Shown here: in pieces, positions 20,087 through 32,020 of the stretch
Position numbering within the stretch: the stretch's first letter is position 1
How the letters are laid out: each line of letters opens with the position of its first letter
Assembly: GCA_020740775.1 (NCBI GenBank)
Contig: JAHEWK010000012.1
Location: 1,426,001-1,490,000 of the forward strand
From: Ilyonectria destructans
Taxonomy: Eukaryota > Ascomycota > Sordariomycetes > Hypocreales > Nectriaceae
Reading direction: 5' to 3'
DNA length: 64,000 nt
Position numbers and translations under genes: made by a program
Notes under the pieces: generated by a model
The model's database searches: none
What the model was told of the DNA's origin: nothing
Seen by the model: the letters and a program-made list of their open reading frames with translations, nothing else

Positions 20087-20905
20087 TTGTTTATCTCGGC
20101 TCATGTTCCCAGGGGACAGCTGTTTTTGGACATTATCACTACGTACGTAGCGCGGGCTGTAAACATCCCGACTCAGCTAAACGTATTCTGGTTACAGAGA
20201 CATTACAACGGGGCAAACCCTCTGTATTCGCTTCTGCCGCAGTCTCGAACTCTCAATGCGACCAACGACCGCGAGCGGGCGTATGCATTATTGGGAATGG
20301 CTTCTGACATAGATCTCTAATAGCTTAAAACTTGACTACAATAAGTCTGAAGCACGGATACAAGGAGGTCGCCCAAAAATCCGATTCGTACGAGTCCTTA
20401 CGGCACGAGGCTGGATATTCTGAGTAAAGCGATTGTGATTCACTTCCAGAATTCGGTCGCTTGGAAGAAATGGATGGGATTTTTGGATCACACCATTATC
20501 ACAGGTAACATGTCACCAGTCGGCATTCTGGAGCACCTCCTTCTCTGGGCAGACAAGTTCAACGTGTCTGCGGCTTAGTTACTGAGTCAGATCCCGTTGA
20601 TGCCACTATCAACCGATGAGCTTCGGGGACGGCTGAATCCTTTATATGTGCCGCTGATGTTGCCAAACACTCACTGCGGGTCTAATGTATCCGACAGCCC
20701 ACTTCCTCCGTCGCCCATCTGCCAGAGAAAAGACATCGATTCCTTCCCGTCCTAGGTCGTAGATTGGCGAACAAAAGGTCCGGTTATCTCTCTCCCCACC
20801 TCGTGCTTTGGCATTCCGGGGCTCCCTCCTTGGCTAGGACCTCTGTACAGCGCGACCGGGTATGATTCAACATCATCAGGAAGTACTGGAGAAAGAAACG
20901 CCTAA
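20087..20905 (+). pseudogene. relic of a HET-domain (heterokaryon incompatibility) protein
   Basis: The first 240 bp read SLLPQSRTLNATNDRERAYA then LLGMASDIDL, the classic end of the HET domain (R-x-C/A-T-D-x-R-D-x-YALLG-A). The frame then hits stops. Continuing in other frames are LKLDYNKS, GYKEVAQKS, and about 400 bp on VVDWRTKGPVI and YSATGYDS, which match the post-HET order D-Y-x-K-S, Y-x-x-V-A, P-S-W-x-x-D-W, F-x-A-S/T-G. The N-terminal half is missing and there are several frame changes and stops, so this is a dead fragment. Intact relatives trigger cell death after fusion of incompatible hyphae and also show up as large polymorphic families. Confidence 0.65.
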
Positions 20906-22430
20906 CATACATGATGAGCGAGTCGCCAGAACAATCGAGTCGCCACTTTCACCGCGACCACGCGAGCCAAAATACTCGCACGCGATTTCCTCGACCCACA
21001 ACAATGGAATCAACTTATCAAGAATGTCAAGGCCCGAGTTACGACCAGGCGGTTACAACCGGCAGTAACGCATACCCCCCTTTTTCTTTCCAATCAGGAT
21101 GGATCACTCTCGCTCACCTGTCGCGATCCAGCCCGCGCTCACTGAAGGATCGCTCCCAGAGCCTCACGAGCCCTAGCGATCCCTACACTATATATGACCA
21201 AGAGCCCTGCCCTCCCCGACTCTTGATCCCTCGGTCTCCAGTCTCCACAGTGCCATGGGCACCACAACACTATTTTCCTAAAGCAGCTAGACTCAACTAT
21301 TCTCCCAAATAGGAAATACTAGTCTTAGGTCTCTCTGTGTCCCATCTCCAGAGTGGCATTTTGGTCTCTTCATTCACGATGGGTGGATACACTACGACGC
21401 TACACCATTTTCCTAAAACAGTTATCTTCACCAATTCTCCTACAGCGAGCTTGCTAAGTGTGTACCTTGCGAGCTATTACTCTGTACACCTAATAGACTA
21501 CGTACTCTCTTAGCGAGTTGAGGTGGGGAAGCCAAAAAAAGGGTCGTGTGACGTACTCTTTGAGAAGGGAAATAGAACAACTACCCTCGCCTGAGAGGCT
21601 GAGACCTGGGGTTAGGCTTTTTTAGGGGTCCTGCAGCTGTACGGACGACCGACCGAGCAGAAACGCAGAGGGATTGTGGAGATTGCTGGCGGCCAATACC
21701 GGAAGAAAGTAGATAAGAAATGTAATGTACGAACAACAGCAGGAAGCAGAAGGTGCAAAACGACATTCGTTTGTGGGAGGTCTAGAGCCCAGGAAGGCTC
21801 TGTTACATCTTACAGTTGCGAGGTCGAGATGAAGTCTCCATATAAAGTGGATAATGTGGATGATGATGGAGCATCTAAGTCATGTATTGCAGCGAAAGTT
21901 GCCCTCTCTCCAACTTCATGACAGGGTACCTGAGCCTGCGTGGAGCCACCGGAGGAGGGCCCGCGGGCCATTTTTAGCAGCCTCCACCATTCCTCTAAAC
22001 CTGTTTGAACTTGGTCGACATCTCGTTGAGCACAATATCAATATTCGGATAGGAAGCGCCACGATACCCGTGTTGTGCATGGCCAATATATAAATTACCC
22101 TCCTTTCCCCTCCATTTTGGCACTTTTGAAGCCTCTTAGTTCTCGACAATCACCCCAGTCGCCATCTGCTACCGCGAACTCCTTGATTCTCGACTCTTTG
22201 TATGGGAATTGTTGCCGCTTCTGGATAATTTGCCCAATACCCATACCTTGCCACAGGATCTCCAAACGCACTCGTCTCTAAACCAACAAGCCCAAGCGCA
22301 GTCAAGTCAAGTCAAAGCAACGGCCAACGACCCGTTATCAAAATACGGCTATTCACACCGCGGCTTTCTCTCTTTGTCGCCTGCCTCCACTACCACGGCC
22401 ACCACTACCACCACTTATTCTCAAATCAAC
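20906..22430. other. intergenic region and probable 5' region of the bZIP gene
   Basis: A 133-codon open frame at 20911-21312 is Ser/Pro-rich and resembles no family, so it is not called as a gene. A segment of about 40 bp near 21268-21305 recurs imperfectly near 21403-21443. CCAAT at 22083-22087 leads directly into TATATAAA at 22087-22094, followed by a C/T-rich leader: a plausible core promoter for the bZIP gene 345 bp downstream. Confidence 0.4.
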
Positions 22431-23625
22431 ATGGACTTCCAATACATCCGCCCGAGCGCTGAGCCCTATCACCAGTTCACGCCTATTCCTTCCTTAACAC
22501 CCTCTCACTCTACCTCGGACCAATTTGCCGCTTCCCCGTCGGTAAGTTAATGTTGATCTACATCCCCCCCCCACCCCTAACATATAGCATTGCTTTGTCA
22601 ACAAAACCACCTGTCCCATCCGCTCTTACACCCGCTCATCCCCACAACAACTCTCTCCCCCTCAGCTAATACTTCTTTTTCCTATAGGAGACTTCTAACA
22701 GCCAATTTCCTACTTGTACCAACAGTCAATGCGTCAACACCAATCCCTCTCAGCCTACAAATAGCTTCCGGGGTCCTCCTACTCCTCGTGGCCAGAAGAG
22801 TTTTAGCGCCCAGTATGCCCAACATCAACAGCAATATGGCGGTGTTGGCAACACAATTAAGCCCGGAAAGGGTGATATTGGAACCAGCGAAGAGAACGAT
22901 GGCCTCACTCCTGCTCAGTTCCGAAGAAGGGTCCAGAACCGCGCCGCGTATGTCTCCCTCCCACCGCTTAAACTCATCGGTCCGTATCTGCTCCAGATAT
23001 CCTACACGAACCTGTCTTACAGATAGTTTGGCTATTGGACAAGCCTTGACCAAGCCCCAGCTATCCATGCATAACACGTTTTATCCATCGTACTAACTCT
23101 TTAATTTACAGACAACAAGCTTACCGCAAGCGAAAGGAGCAGCATGTCAAGGACCTTGAGGCCAAGCTCGCAGACCTGGAGGCCGCCCAACAGCAGATCA
23201 CAGTCGAGAACGAGCGCCTCAAGCGAGACATACAGCGAGCGTCCACCGACAACAAAATCCTCCGCACTACCTCCCAGATAGGTGACCTGCCCAAGAGCTC
23301 CATCCCCATAGAGCTAGCCACCAACTTCATGCACTTCAACTCCTTTGAATTGAACTATAATATTCTCCGAAACCAGGCCAATAAAAGGGCCTGCCATTGT
23401 ATCATTGTCCCAAACCATAGCGAGTGTCTCCTAGCCGGTGGCGCCGCCTGGGACTTCATTATCAACCATAAGCTCTTTAAGAAGGGTCTTATCGATATTG
23501 GCGATGTGGGCGAACGTCTCAAGCATTACACCTATTATAATAGCCAGGGTCCTGTTTTCTTAAAAAGTTTTGTTATTGTAGCTATAGAGCAGAGTGTTAC
23601 CAGTAAAACTAATAATCTTATCTAA
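22431..23625 (+). CDS. Pap1/Yap-type bZIP transcription factor
   Basis: Exons 22431-22541, 22688-22947 and 23112-23625 give 294 aa. The basic region TPAQFRRRVQNRAAQQAYRK starts at the end of exon 2 and continues in exon 3; NxxAQxxYR is the AP-1/Pap1 class signature (usually F). The zipper follows (KDLEAKLADLEAAQQQITV then ENERLKRDI). The C-terminal module that accompanies these fungal bZIPs is recognisable: LLAGGAAWDFI, GLIDIGDVGERLK, QGPVF and AIEQSV. Two things are off: the link between zipper and C-module (FELNYNILRNQANKRACHC) is unlike relatives, and the final codons are AT-rich with expected CDGQGPVFEE-type residues changed to YYNSQGPVF. Both suggest RIP leaking in from the AT block that begins at the stop codon. 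It may be a decaying gene. No Yap1-type cysteine-rich redox domain is seen. Confidence 0.75.
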
Positions 23626-23649
23626 AGAGTGAGATAATAGAATAAAGAA

Positions 23650-24240
23650 AATTAAGGTAGTTTAGCAGCAGAAAGGGACGAGAATAACACCCAACTCGTT
23701 AGCTTACCCTAGGGGAGATATATAGAAGATCGTCGTATAGATATCTTAGATAGTCAGCCTGAAGCTGCACCAGACTATATATATAAGGTCGGATAGATTT
23801 AAGGCTTATATCTTCTGATAGAAAAGTATCTTATTAGATAGAATCTTAGGTTGGTTATAGGAAATTCTGCTGGTAAGACTTTAATAGGATTTATAGCAGC
23901 TTAATATCTAAGGGATATTAAAGATAGAGATTAAATAAGGAAAATAGTAATAGTTAAAATAGACTTAAATAAATCTTTTAAAAAATAAAGATAGTAAATT
24001 AATAGACTTTTTAACTATCTTAAGTTTTTATAGTTTTTTTAATTTTTAAAAAGAATCTCTAAAAAAGTAAAAATTAATATTTCTTTTTATATAATTTCTA
24101 ATTTTTTCTTTTAATTTTATTTAGACTCTTTTTAGATACCTCTATTAATAACTAGCTAGCTTAAGTATTTCTAATTGCCTGTTATAATAGATAAATAAAT
24201 ATTAGAATTTTTTAATAAGGAAATTTTATATTTAAACTTA
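23650..24240 (+). repeat. left arm of a large inverted repeat
   Basis: Read on the minus strand, this arm matches 24950-25480 on the plus strand over most of its length, e.g. AATTAGAAATACTTAAGCTA in both, then TTTTTACTTTTTTAGAGATT and TATATATAGTCTG. The left arm keeps more G/C (near 23650-23780), the right arm is more RIP-mutated. A solo LTR sits in the gap between the arms. Confidence 0.65.
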
Positions 24241-24357
24241 CTATTTTCTTATTAAATATATTATAGTAGCTAAAATTTATATTTAGATTTTAATTTTAAC
24301 TTTTTCTATTTATTAATATTCTATTTAACTGTTTTTAATTTATAGCTATTTTAATAT

Positions 24358-24912
24358 TATTAGAGGTTATAAGGCAGTAAAATAAGGTAATATTATTATA
24401 AATAAGATATTTTAATAAAGAATATAAAGTTAAGAGGTATATAAAAATAAAAGGTAAATAGTATAAAATAGTATAAAATAGTATATTAATAGTATATTAT
24501 ATAGTAATAATAATATATTATAAGTCTGAAATTACCTAAAGAGTTTTAGCCTTTTTATAGATAATTTACTTAAAATCTAGCTATTATATTAAAATAATAA
24601 GTATACTATTAAAAAGCTTTAAATTCCAGCTTTCTTATAATATTATATTTATTCTTATAGGTACTTTCCTTATTAAGTAATATTAATTCCAAATAGTATA
24701 TACTTTAAAATTAATTAATTTTAAAGTATAGATAGATTAATAAGCTAATTTAAGCTGATTAGTTATATAGTATAAATATCAGTAATTATACTGTATTTTA
24801 GTATCTTCTTATAAGAATTTTTATAGGATTTTTAAGCTATATTTTAAAGCTTAAAGCTTAAAGTTTAATCTTATAAAAAAGTTATAAAGTTATATATTTA
24901 TAGACTTTAATA
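24358..24912 (+). repeat. solo LTR 1 (heavily RIPped) with AATAT target duplication
   Basis: Starts TATTAGAGGTTATAAGGCAG and ends GACTTTAATA; co-linear over its whole 555 bp with solo LTR 2, from which it differs almost only by C-to-T and G-to-A changes (TGTTGG to TATTAG; AACA to AATA). Flanked on both sides by AATAT (24353-24357 and 24913-24917), so it is a solo LTR produced by LTR-LTR recombination, not one end of a full element. Confidence 0.8.
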
Positions 24913-24949
24913 AATATAAAATATATATTTAAAACCTACTAATATAATA

Positions 24950-25480
24950 AATAATTAGAAATACTTAAGCTAGTTAGTTATTAGTAGGAATATTTAAGAA
25001 GGGTTTAAATAAGATTAAAAGAAAAAATTAAAAACTATATAAAAAGAGATATTAATTTTTACTTTTTTAGAGATTTTTTCTAAAAGTTAAAAAAATTAAA
25101 AAAACTTAAAATAACTAAAAAATCTATTAAATTATTACCTTTATTTTTAAGAGATTTATTTAAGTTTATTTTAACTATTACTACTTTTCTTATTTAACTT
25201 CTATCTTTAATATCCCTTAGATATCAGACTGCTATAGATTCTATTAAAGCCTTATTAGTAGAATTTCCTATAACCAGCTTAAGATTCTATTTAATAAGAT
25301 ACTTCCCTATTAGAAGATATAAGCTTTAAATCTATCTAACCTTATATATATAGTCTGATATAGCTTTAGGCTGACTATTTAAGATACCTATATAATAATC
25401 TTCTATATATCTCTTTTAGAATAAGTTAATAAATTAAGTATTATTCTTATCTCTTTTAGCTGCTAAACTAGTAGAAATTT
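24950..25480 (-). repeat. right arm of the large inverted repeat
   Basis: Inverted partner of 23650-24240, see that entry. Both arms end near TTAGCTGCTAAACTA-type sequence at their outer limits. Together with the LTR between them they form a palindromic structure about 1.9 kb long. Confidence 0.65.
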
Positions 25481-28400
25481 ATAAAATTTATATATTATTA
25501 GAGGCTGGAGTTTAAATAAGAGTTAAAGCTAGAGCCAGACCTAGAGGAATTAATATTTAGCTATACTATAAGTATGTAAAGCTTTTACAGTAAGATAACT
25601 AAAAGGAGATTCTCTTATTTCTTTTTTTTTTTCTATCTTAATATAAGGGGCAAGCCCTAAATTTATCTAATAATAGAGTTCTTATATTTAGAAGTATCTA
25701 AAGCTAAAAAGAAAAAAGAAGAAGAAAAAATCTTATTAAGAGGTTACAGTAAAAACTCTACTTACTAATAGTACTTTTAGGTTATAGTACTTCTAGCCTG
25801 AGCTTATACCTAGGCTTTTACTTTAGGCTCAGCCTATAATATATCCCCTCTCTTTTAGGCTTTTAACTATTCTAATTAAGCTGAGTAAATACTGCCTACT
25901 AGTAGTAGGCTTTTATAACAGCCTAATTAGGTAAGGCAGTAAGCTACTCTTTCTAATTAGAAATCTAAATCTTACCTCTAATAGCTATATAACTTAATTA
26001 TAGTAGGTATTATATATATTATACCGGTGTATTTAGAGCGTATTATAGTATAGTTAAAAGGTATTCTTAAATACAGTCTGTTATTAGCTATAATAGATAC
26101 TATATTTAATTAGAAAGTATATTTTAAGTTTATTCTTAATTCAGTTAGCTACCTTATTTTAATATAACTAGTAACTACAGTTATAGCAGCTTATAAGTAC
26201 TTTATTACTATAGCTATAGTTATATATTACTGCGCTCTTAATAGCTTTATAAGGCTGGTATTATTATAACTATTATTTTCTTATAATAGGGATCTTTAAA
26301 AATAATAGGAAAATACTAATACTACTAACTATATTTAATACTATTAAGCCTTAATATTATAGCTACTTAAAGTCTACTTTTTTAGCTTCTAAAGAGGATT
26401 TTTTTTCTTTTTTAACTCTATTATAATTAATATAGGTTTCTTTCTCTTTTTTCTTCTTTTTAATACTTTTTACTCCTACTATAAGGCTGCTACTAACTTT
26501 TTAAGTAGAGATCTATTTCTATATTACCTTCTTTATTCCCTCTATAAATATAGTATAAGTATTTAATCTGCTATTTTATTAATTTAAGTTACTACTAACT
26601 TATTATATAGTATTATTAATTATAAGAGATATTTAGCTAATATTATAGCTTGATATTCTAATTATTTTACCTAATATAAAAGCATTAATATTACTACTCC
26701 CTCTTTAATCTTCTATAAAATTAAGCCTAAATATAAATTTAGTATAATATTCCAGCTAGAGGCCTACTAACTTTCTATAGTCTTATTTAATAAATATACT
26801 TACTATATAGATAATAATAAATTATACTTTAAGATTAGTAATAAATTTTAATTTTAATTCTTCTATATTAATATTACTGCTAACTTACTATAAATAGCTA
26901 ACTAAAAAGTATTATACTATACTTTTTATCCTACAGTCTGCTATTACTAAATATAAAAACTCCCCCTTTACTAATTATACTGCTAAAACTATAAGTATTC
27001 TACTATACTTAAGTTATAACCCTACTAATTATTTAGATCTATATATATTAAGCTGTCTATTATATCCTTTACTATTTAGTCTATAGTAATAAAATCGTAT
27101 AAGCTTACTTTACTCTTATTGCTGCTACTACTAATAAGGCTTAAGCTGCTACTAAATCTACTAAAAGGTTATAGTATATTACCTATATCTCTCTATATAT
27201 TCAGTTTAATATTACTAATACCCTTTAGAGCCTTCTGGAGTACTTTACTAATATAGTCTTACTGTCTATTTATATTAGTACTGCCTTACTCTTTAATAAT
27301 CTTACTATTAATAAGAAGGAGGAGAATAATAAGAATAAAGATAAGAAATAACCTTATTCTGCTTTATACCCTCTTTATACCTCTATTATATTCTTACTGT
27401 ATTTTTATTTTAGTTTATAGATTTTTATATAGTTAGTATATCTATATTCTTAAGCTGGAGCTAAATTAATAAGTTATTACTTTCTTACTGTATATTCCCT
27501 ATAAAAACTTATAGATTAGTAACTTTTATAATTTATTTCTTTTTTCTTAAGGTATTATATTTACTATAAGGTCTATTTACTATATTAATTAGACTGTAGT
27601 AGTATTTATATTTATTTAGTATTTTTAGGTTTTATATACTATTAACTGGCTTTTAAATTAGGTTTTTATATCTATATTAATATACTAAAACCTTATAGAA
27701 TATACTATATTCTTACTGCTTTTAATAGGTATAGAGGATTTTTTAACCTTAAATTTATTATTATTCTTTATATAGATAGATAAGAGTTATATATTATTTT
27801 ATTTCTAGCTGAAGAATAAGTCTTTTTATACCCTTCTTAATAGGTTAATATAAAATTATAGGTAGATTATACTGGGGATATTTAGTTTTACTATATATAA
27901 GCTGATAATTTTAATAACTTAATATTTTTAATACAGCTAGTTAAGCTTCTTTAAAAGCCTTAGAGTCTTAAAGTTCCTAAGGTCTACCTATATTTTATTT
28001 CTAACTTAAAGCTTCTTAGTAGGGTATTACTTTTTATTTATATTATCTTCTTAGTATTATTATACTGCTGCTAAAGTAGCTTAAATAAACTTATAGATAT
28101 TTTAAAGCTTTTTAACTAATTAGAGAGCTACTTTCTTACTGATAGTTATCAGTAAGTAAGTCTTAATCTTTTCTATCTTAAAGATATAAATATAATAGCT
28201 ATATTTAATAAAGAAGAAGCTTAACTTAATTAATAAATATTCCCTATTATTAAGTACTAGCTATACTATAAGTAAGTAGTAACTTTAGTTCTTTTAGGAG
28301 TAAATAATATAGGCTTAAAAGTAGGCTTAAATTTCCTAATTATATCTTTTAGGCCTACTATCTATCTGGGGGTAGTAGGCAGTATTAAGTTGCTATTTAA

Positions 28401-29148
28401 TTTTAGCTAGCTTATAGAAAGCCTATTAAAACTAGCTAATTTAGTTACTTTTTCTATTACTTATAATTAAACTGGGTATTCTATAGAATTAATAGTAGCA
28501 GTTAATAAATTACTATATATATACTTTAGTATCTATAGTAGCTATCTCTTTTAGAGTTACTATATAAATCAGTTAGTTAATAATAATCTAGAGGTAGTAA
28601 GATCTACTAGTATTAATTAGAAGTAAATTAGTAATAAAATCTATAGTAAGATTATAGTAGGGTTATAATAGAATTAATAGGAGTTTAAAAAGCTCTTTTT
28701 TTACCTCCCTTTAGATATAGTTTCTCTTATAAGAGTTGTAATTAGCAATAAAGATATAAATTAGCTATAAGTAGTTAGATTAGAATTAATATTAATTTAT
28801 AATTACAGTTATACTATCTTAACTGAAATAACTTAATATAATAGAGTTATATTCTAATTGGACGATATAAGTATATAGCTAGTCCTTAGTAACCTCTTTA
28901 AAGTTCTTTAAGTTATAACCCTTTAAAACTTAAAGTTACTTTTAGTAAGTTAGCTATTCTTAGGGGCTTATTTAGTATTCTATAATATCTACTTATAGCT
29001 TAAGCTTTAAGGGGAAGTAATAGGCTCTTTAGGTAATTACAGTAAGAGTAAATTAATAGATTTTATTCTAGCTGATAGTTTCTTCCTAAAGTACTTAAAG
29101 GTTAAAGTATAAGAAAAATACTATAGTTAGCTATACTATAATAGCTAT

Positions 29149-29700
29149 TGTTGGAGGTTATAAGGCAGTGGAATAAAGTAATATAATTATAAAAGAAATA
29201 TCCTAATAAAGGATATAAGGTTAAGGGGTATATAAAGATAAGAGGTAGATAGTATAAGATAGTATAAGATAGTGTATTAATAGTGTATTATGTAGTGATG
29301 ATATAAATTAATTCTGGAATTACCCAGAGGGTCTCAGCCTTTTTATAGACAATTTGCTTAAAATCCAGCTATTGTATTAAGACAATATATATACCATTGG
29401 AAAGCCTAAAATTCCAGCTTTCTTATGGTACTGCATTTGTCCTTATGGGTACTTTCCTTATTGAGTAATATTGATTCCAAATAGCGTATACTTTAAAATC
29501 AACTGATTTCAAAGCGCGGATAGATTAATAAGCCGATTCGGGCTGATTAGTCATACAGTATGAATATCAGTAATAATACTGTATTTTAGTATCTTCTTAT
29601 AAGAATTTTTATAGGATTTTTAAGCTATATTTTAAAGCTTAAAGCTTAAAGCTTAATCTTATAAAGAAGTTATAAAGTTATATATTTATAGACTTTAACA
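29149..29700 (+). repeat. solo LTR 2 (lightly RIPped) with GCTAT target duplication
   Basis: 552 bp from TGTTGGAGGTTATAAGGCAG to GACTTTAACA, with canonical TG...CA ends. Flanked by GCTAT at 29144-29148 and again at 29701-29705, the 5-bp duplication expected of an LTR integrase. It keeps more CpA and CpG than solo LTR 1, so it arrived later or escaped some RIP rounds. It interrupts an older repeat whose right-hand part continues at 29701. Confidence 0.85.
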
Positions 29701-29854
29701 GCTATTAACACACTTAGTTATATTGAATCTACTATTCTACCATTACCAGACCGTAACCTATATTGCTCACTACGACGTCCTGATCCACTAGATCATACAC
29801 CCCACGTCCGGACCTACCCTATACCCTTAGGTTAGACCCGACCGTCACAATATA

Positions 29855-30383
29855 ACTTTATAACTACTTTACAGTTTAAGCTTTAAGCTTTAAGCTTTAA
29901 AATATAGCTTATAAATTCTAATAAAAGTCTTATAATTATATACTAAAATACAGTATATTATCGATATTTATACTATATAACTAATCAGCCCGAATCGGCT
30001 TATTAATCTATCCGCACTTTAAAATTAATTGATTTTAAAGTATACGCTATTTAGAATCAATATTACTCAATAAGGAAAGTACCTATAAGGACAAATACAA
30101 TACCATAAGAAAGCTGGAATTTAGGGCTTTCCAATAGTATACCTATTATTCTAATATAATAGCTAGATTTTAAGTAAATTGTCTATAAAAAGGCTAAGAC
30201 CCCCTGGGTAATTTTAGACTTATAATATATTAGTATCACTATATTATACACTATTAATATACTATCTTATACTATCTTATACTATTTACCTCTTATCTAT
30301 ATACCCCTTAACCTTATATCCTTTATTAGGATATTTCTTTTACAATTATATTACTTTATTCCACTGCCTTATAACCTCCAACA
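29855..30383 (-). repeat. third LTR copy, inverted, truncated at one end
   Basis: The reverse complement runs co-linear with solo LTR 2, starting at 30383 (TGTTGGAGGTTATAAGGCAG) and lacking the final 15-20 bp at 29855. AATAT follows at 30384-30388; an AATAT also abuts the truncated end, but as the LTR itself contains that string the duplication cannot be trusted. RIP load is intermediate. Confidence 0.75.
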
Positions 30384-30745
30384 AATATTAAATAATATAT
30401 AAAATATATAAAATATATTTTAGTATAAAAGGAAACTCAATATATTTATTATTATATTAAATATAGTATAGTTAAATACACTAATATAATAGTATACTAA
30501 CTAAGTACCAAATATTAGTGTGATAATTAGTCTTCTATATTAGGCTTATAAGTCTAGAGTGAGGTAATCTTAATTGGGTTTTATATTAGCAATAAATCAG
30601 ACGGATTAAAACTTAAATAAAGGCTATTAACATATAGTAACAGTAAAGTCTGAATTACTCAATATAACCAAGTTGTAATTAATAGCTGAGGAGCTGCCTA
30701 TTCTAGATATACACTTCTTAGACGACTATATACATTAAGTGCTCA

Positions 30746-32020
30746 CCGTGCCATATTATTTCTTATTCATACTGCTGACCCTCCAGTGAGTTGTGTGAAT
30801 GAGCGTTCGTATCCTCGCTCACTTGTTTTCAAGTGAGTCCGCTCACTCCGGTTCCAAGTAGGTCCGTACTTCTGGTTCTGCCAACCGTGGCCCTGGCCTC
30901 CAAGAAGCCCGCCCAGGCCGTGACAATTAGTCAGCGCTGGAGTGTCCAAATTGTTTAGGAACCCGAGGGTGTATATATTAGCCGCCCAACTACTCGGTGG
31001 GTTAACCAAGCCCTCAGGCCCCCCCACCTCTCCCTTGCGATCATGTGTGCAAAGTCAACTCCTCGGGTACCTTAGCAAGCCTAGCTAACCAAAAAGCCAA
31101 ATACTTGAGGCACTAATGGCGCTGGCGGCAATGCAAGGACGAAAACAGGAGGCTCTAGATTCAGCCTCACCAGACCGGCAGGGGCAAAGCTGTCTTCTCT
31201 GGCCATGCTCAGCTTCCTGAAATGGTCCGAAGATTACAAGAATCTCGGGGTGGGTGGTCAGCTTATGAGCTAGATCATTCCGGCTAAAGTTAGGTGTGGG
31301 CATTGAGGCGCGACTATCCATGTCGCTGCCGAGGTTGTGAATCTCCTCAGCCCTTAGCGGACCACCTTGAAGATATCCTTGACATGATGTACAGGGGTTA
31401 AAGTGGGCGCGTTGTGTTAACCCCGCACTCCTCGCAATCGCGCCCAACCCTCCACGATGCACGATGCGGCAATCGTTGTTCAGAGGCGAAGGAGAAAATA
31501 GGTAACGAGCCAATTGAAAGAGACACACGGGATCGTGCTGCTTGAGCTGTTAAGTGCTACCTCTGGGTCACTACCCTTCAGTCACATTGTATGCCTCACC
31601 ATGCAATAAAAAGCGTCTTGTGGCGATGTTGCAAAAAGGGGCGCGTTGATGACTTCAAGGAAGGCCCCTACTTGGTGGCGTTGAGCTAACTACACTTTGC
31701 CTGTCACTGCCACACTCATCCACAGCCACAGACTGCCACCATCATCCCTTCGTCGTTGGAGTTTCCACTCAAGGATTAGTGGAAGTTTGACCAGTCTCCT
31801 GATCACCTTCTACGTTTACCAATGGGATCACGGCCTACCCGAGGCGATAATACACATCACCCTGAAACTGCGGGGATCACCCCAGAGCCCAGACTCTCTC
31901 TGCATATGCGGGGAGGGTGGTCCGCTCTTGACAGGGGAACTTCAGATCCATCAAAAGGGCTGCGATGCAACTTGATGCAACTTGAACATGATCCATCCCA
32001 AACCCCGCCCACATATCAAG
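30746..32020. other. intergenic region right of the AT block
   Basis: Normal base composition. A 147-codon minus-strand open frame (31085-31528) and a 92-codon plus-strand frame have no family resemblance and no conserved look, so no gene is called. The last few hundred bases should hold the promoter of the CFEM receptor gene; no clear TATA box. Confidence 0.4.

Larger units (their letters stand above)
23626..30745. repeat. RIP-degraded, AT-rich repeat block (about 7.1 kb)
   Basis: Extremely AT-rich with TpA everywhere and almost no CpA or CpG, no open frame over 60 codons between 23.6 and 30.7 kb, and sharp change back to normal composition at about 30745. This is what repeat-induced point mutation leaves of multicopy transposons in Pezizomycotina. 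Recognisable parts (listed separately): two solo LTRs with target duplications, one inverted truncated LTR, and a broken inverted repeat. The interior 25.5-29.1 kb is too mutated to name coding genes. Confidence 0.85.

Noticed and set aside
21268..21443. Imperfect 40-bp direct repeat about 133 bp apart
   Set aside because: Too short and diverged to assign to an element.
25856..28400. Matching TACTGCCTACTA strings in opposite orientation inside the AT block, suggesting a nested transposon with inverted ends
   Set aside because: Similarity extends only about 20-40 bp in extremely AT-rich sequence and could be chance.
31085..31528. 147-codon minus-strand frame
   Set aside because: No family features, no upstream signals, unusual composition; not a supported gene.
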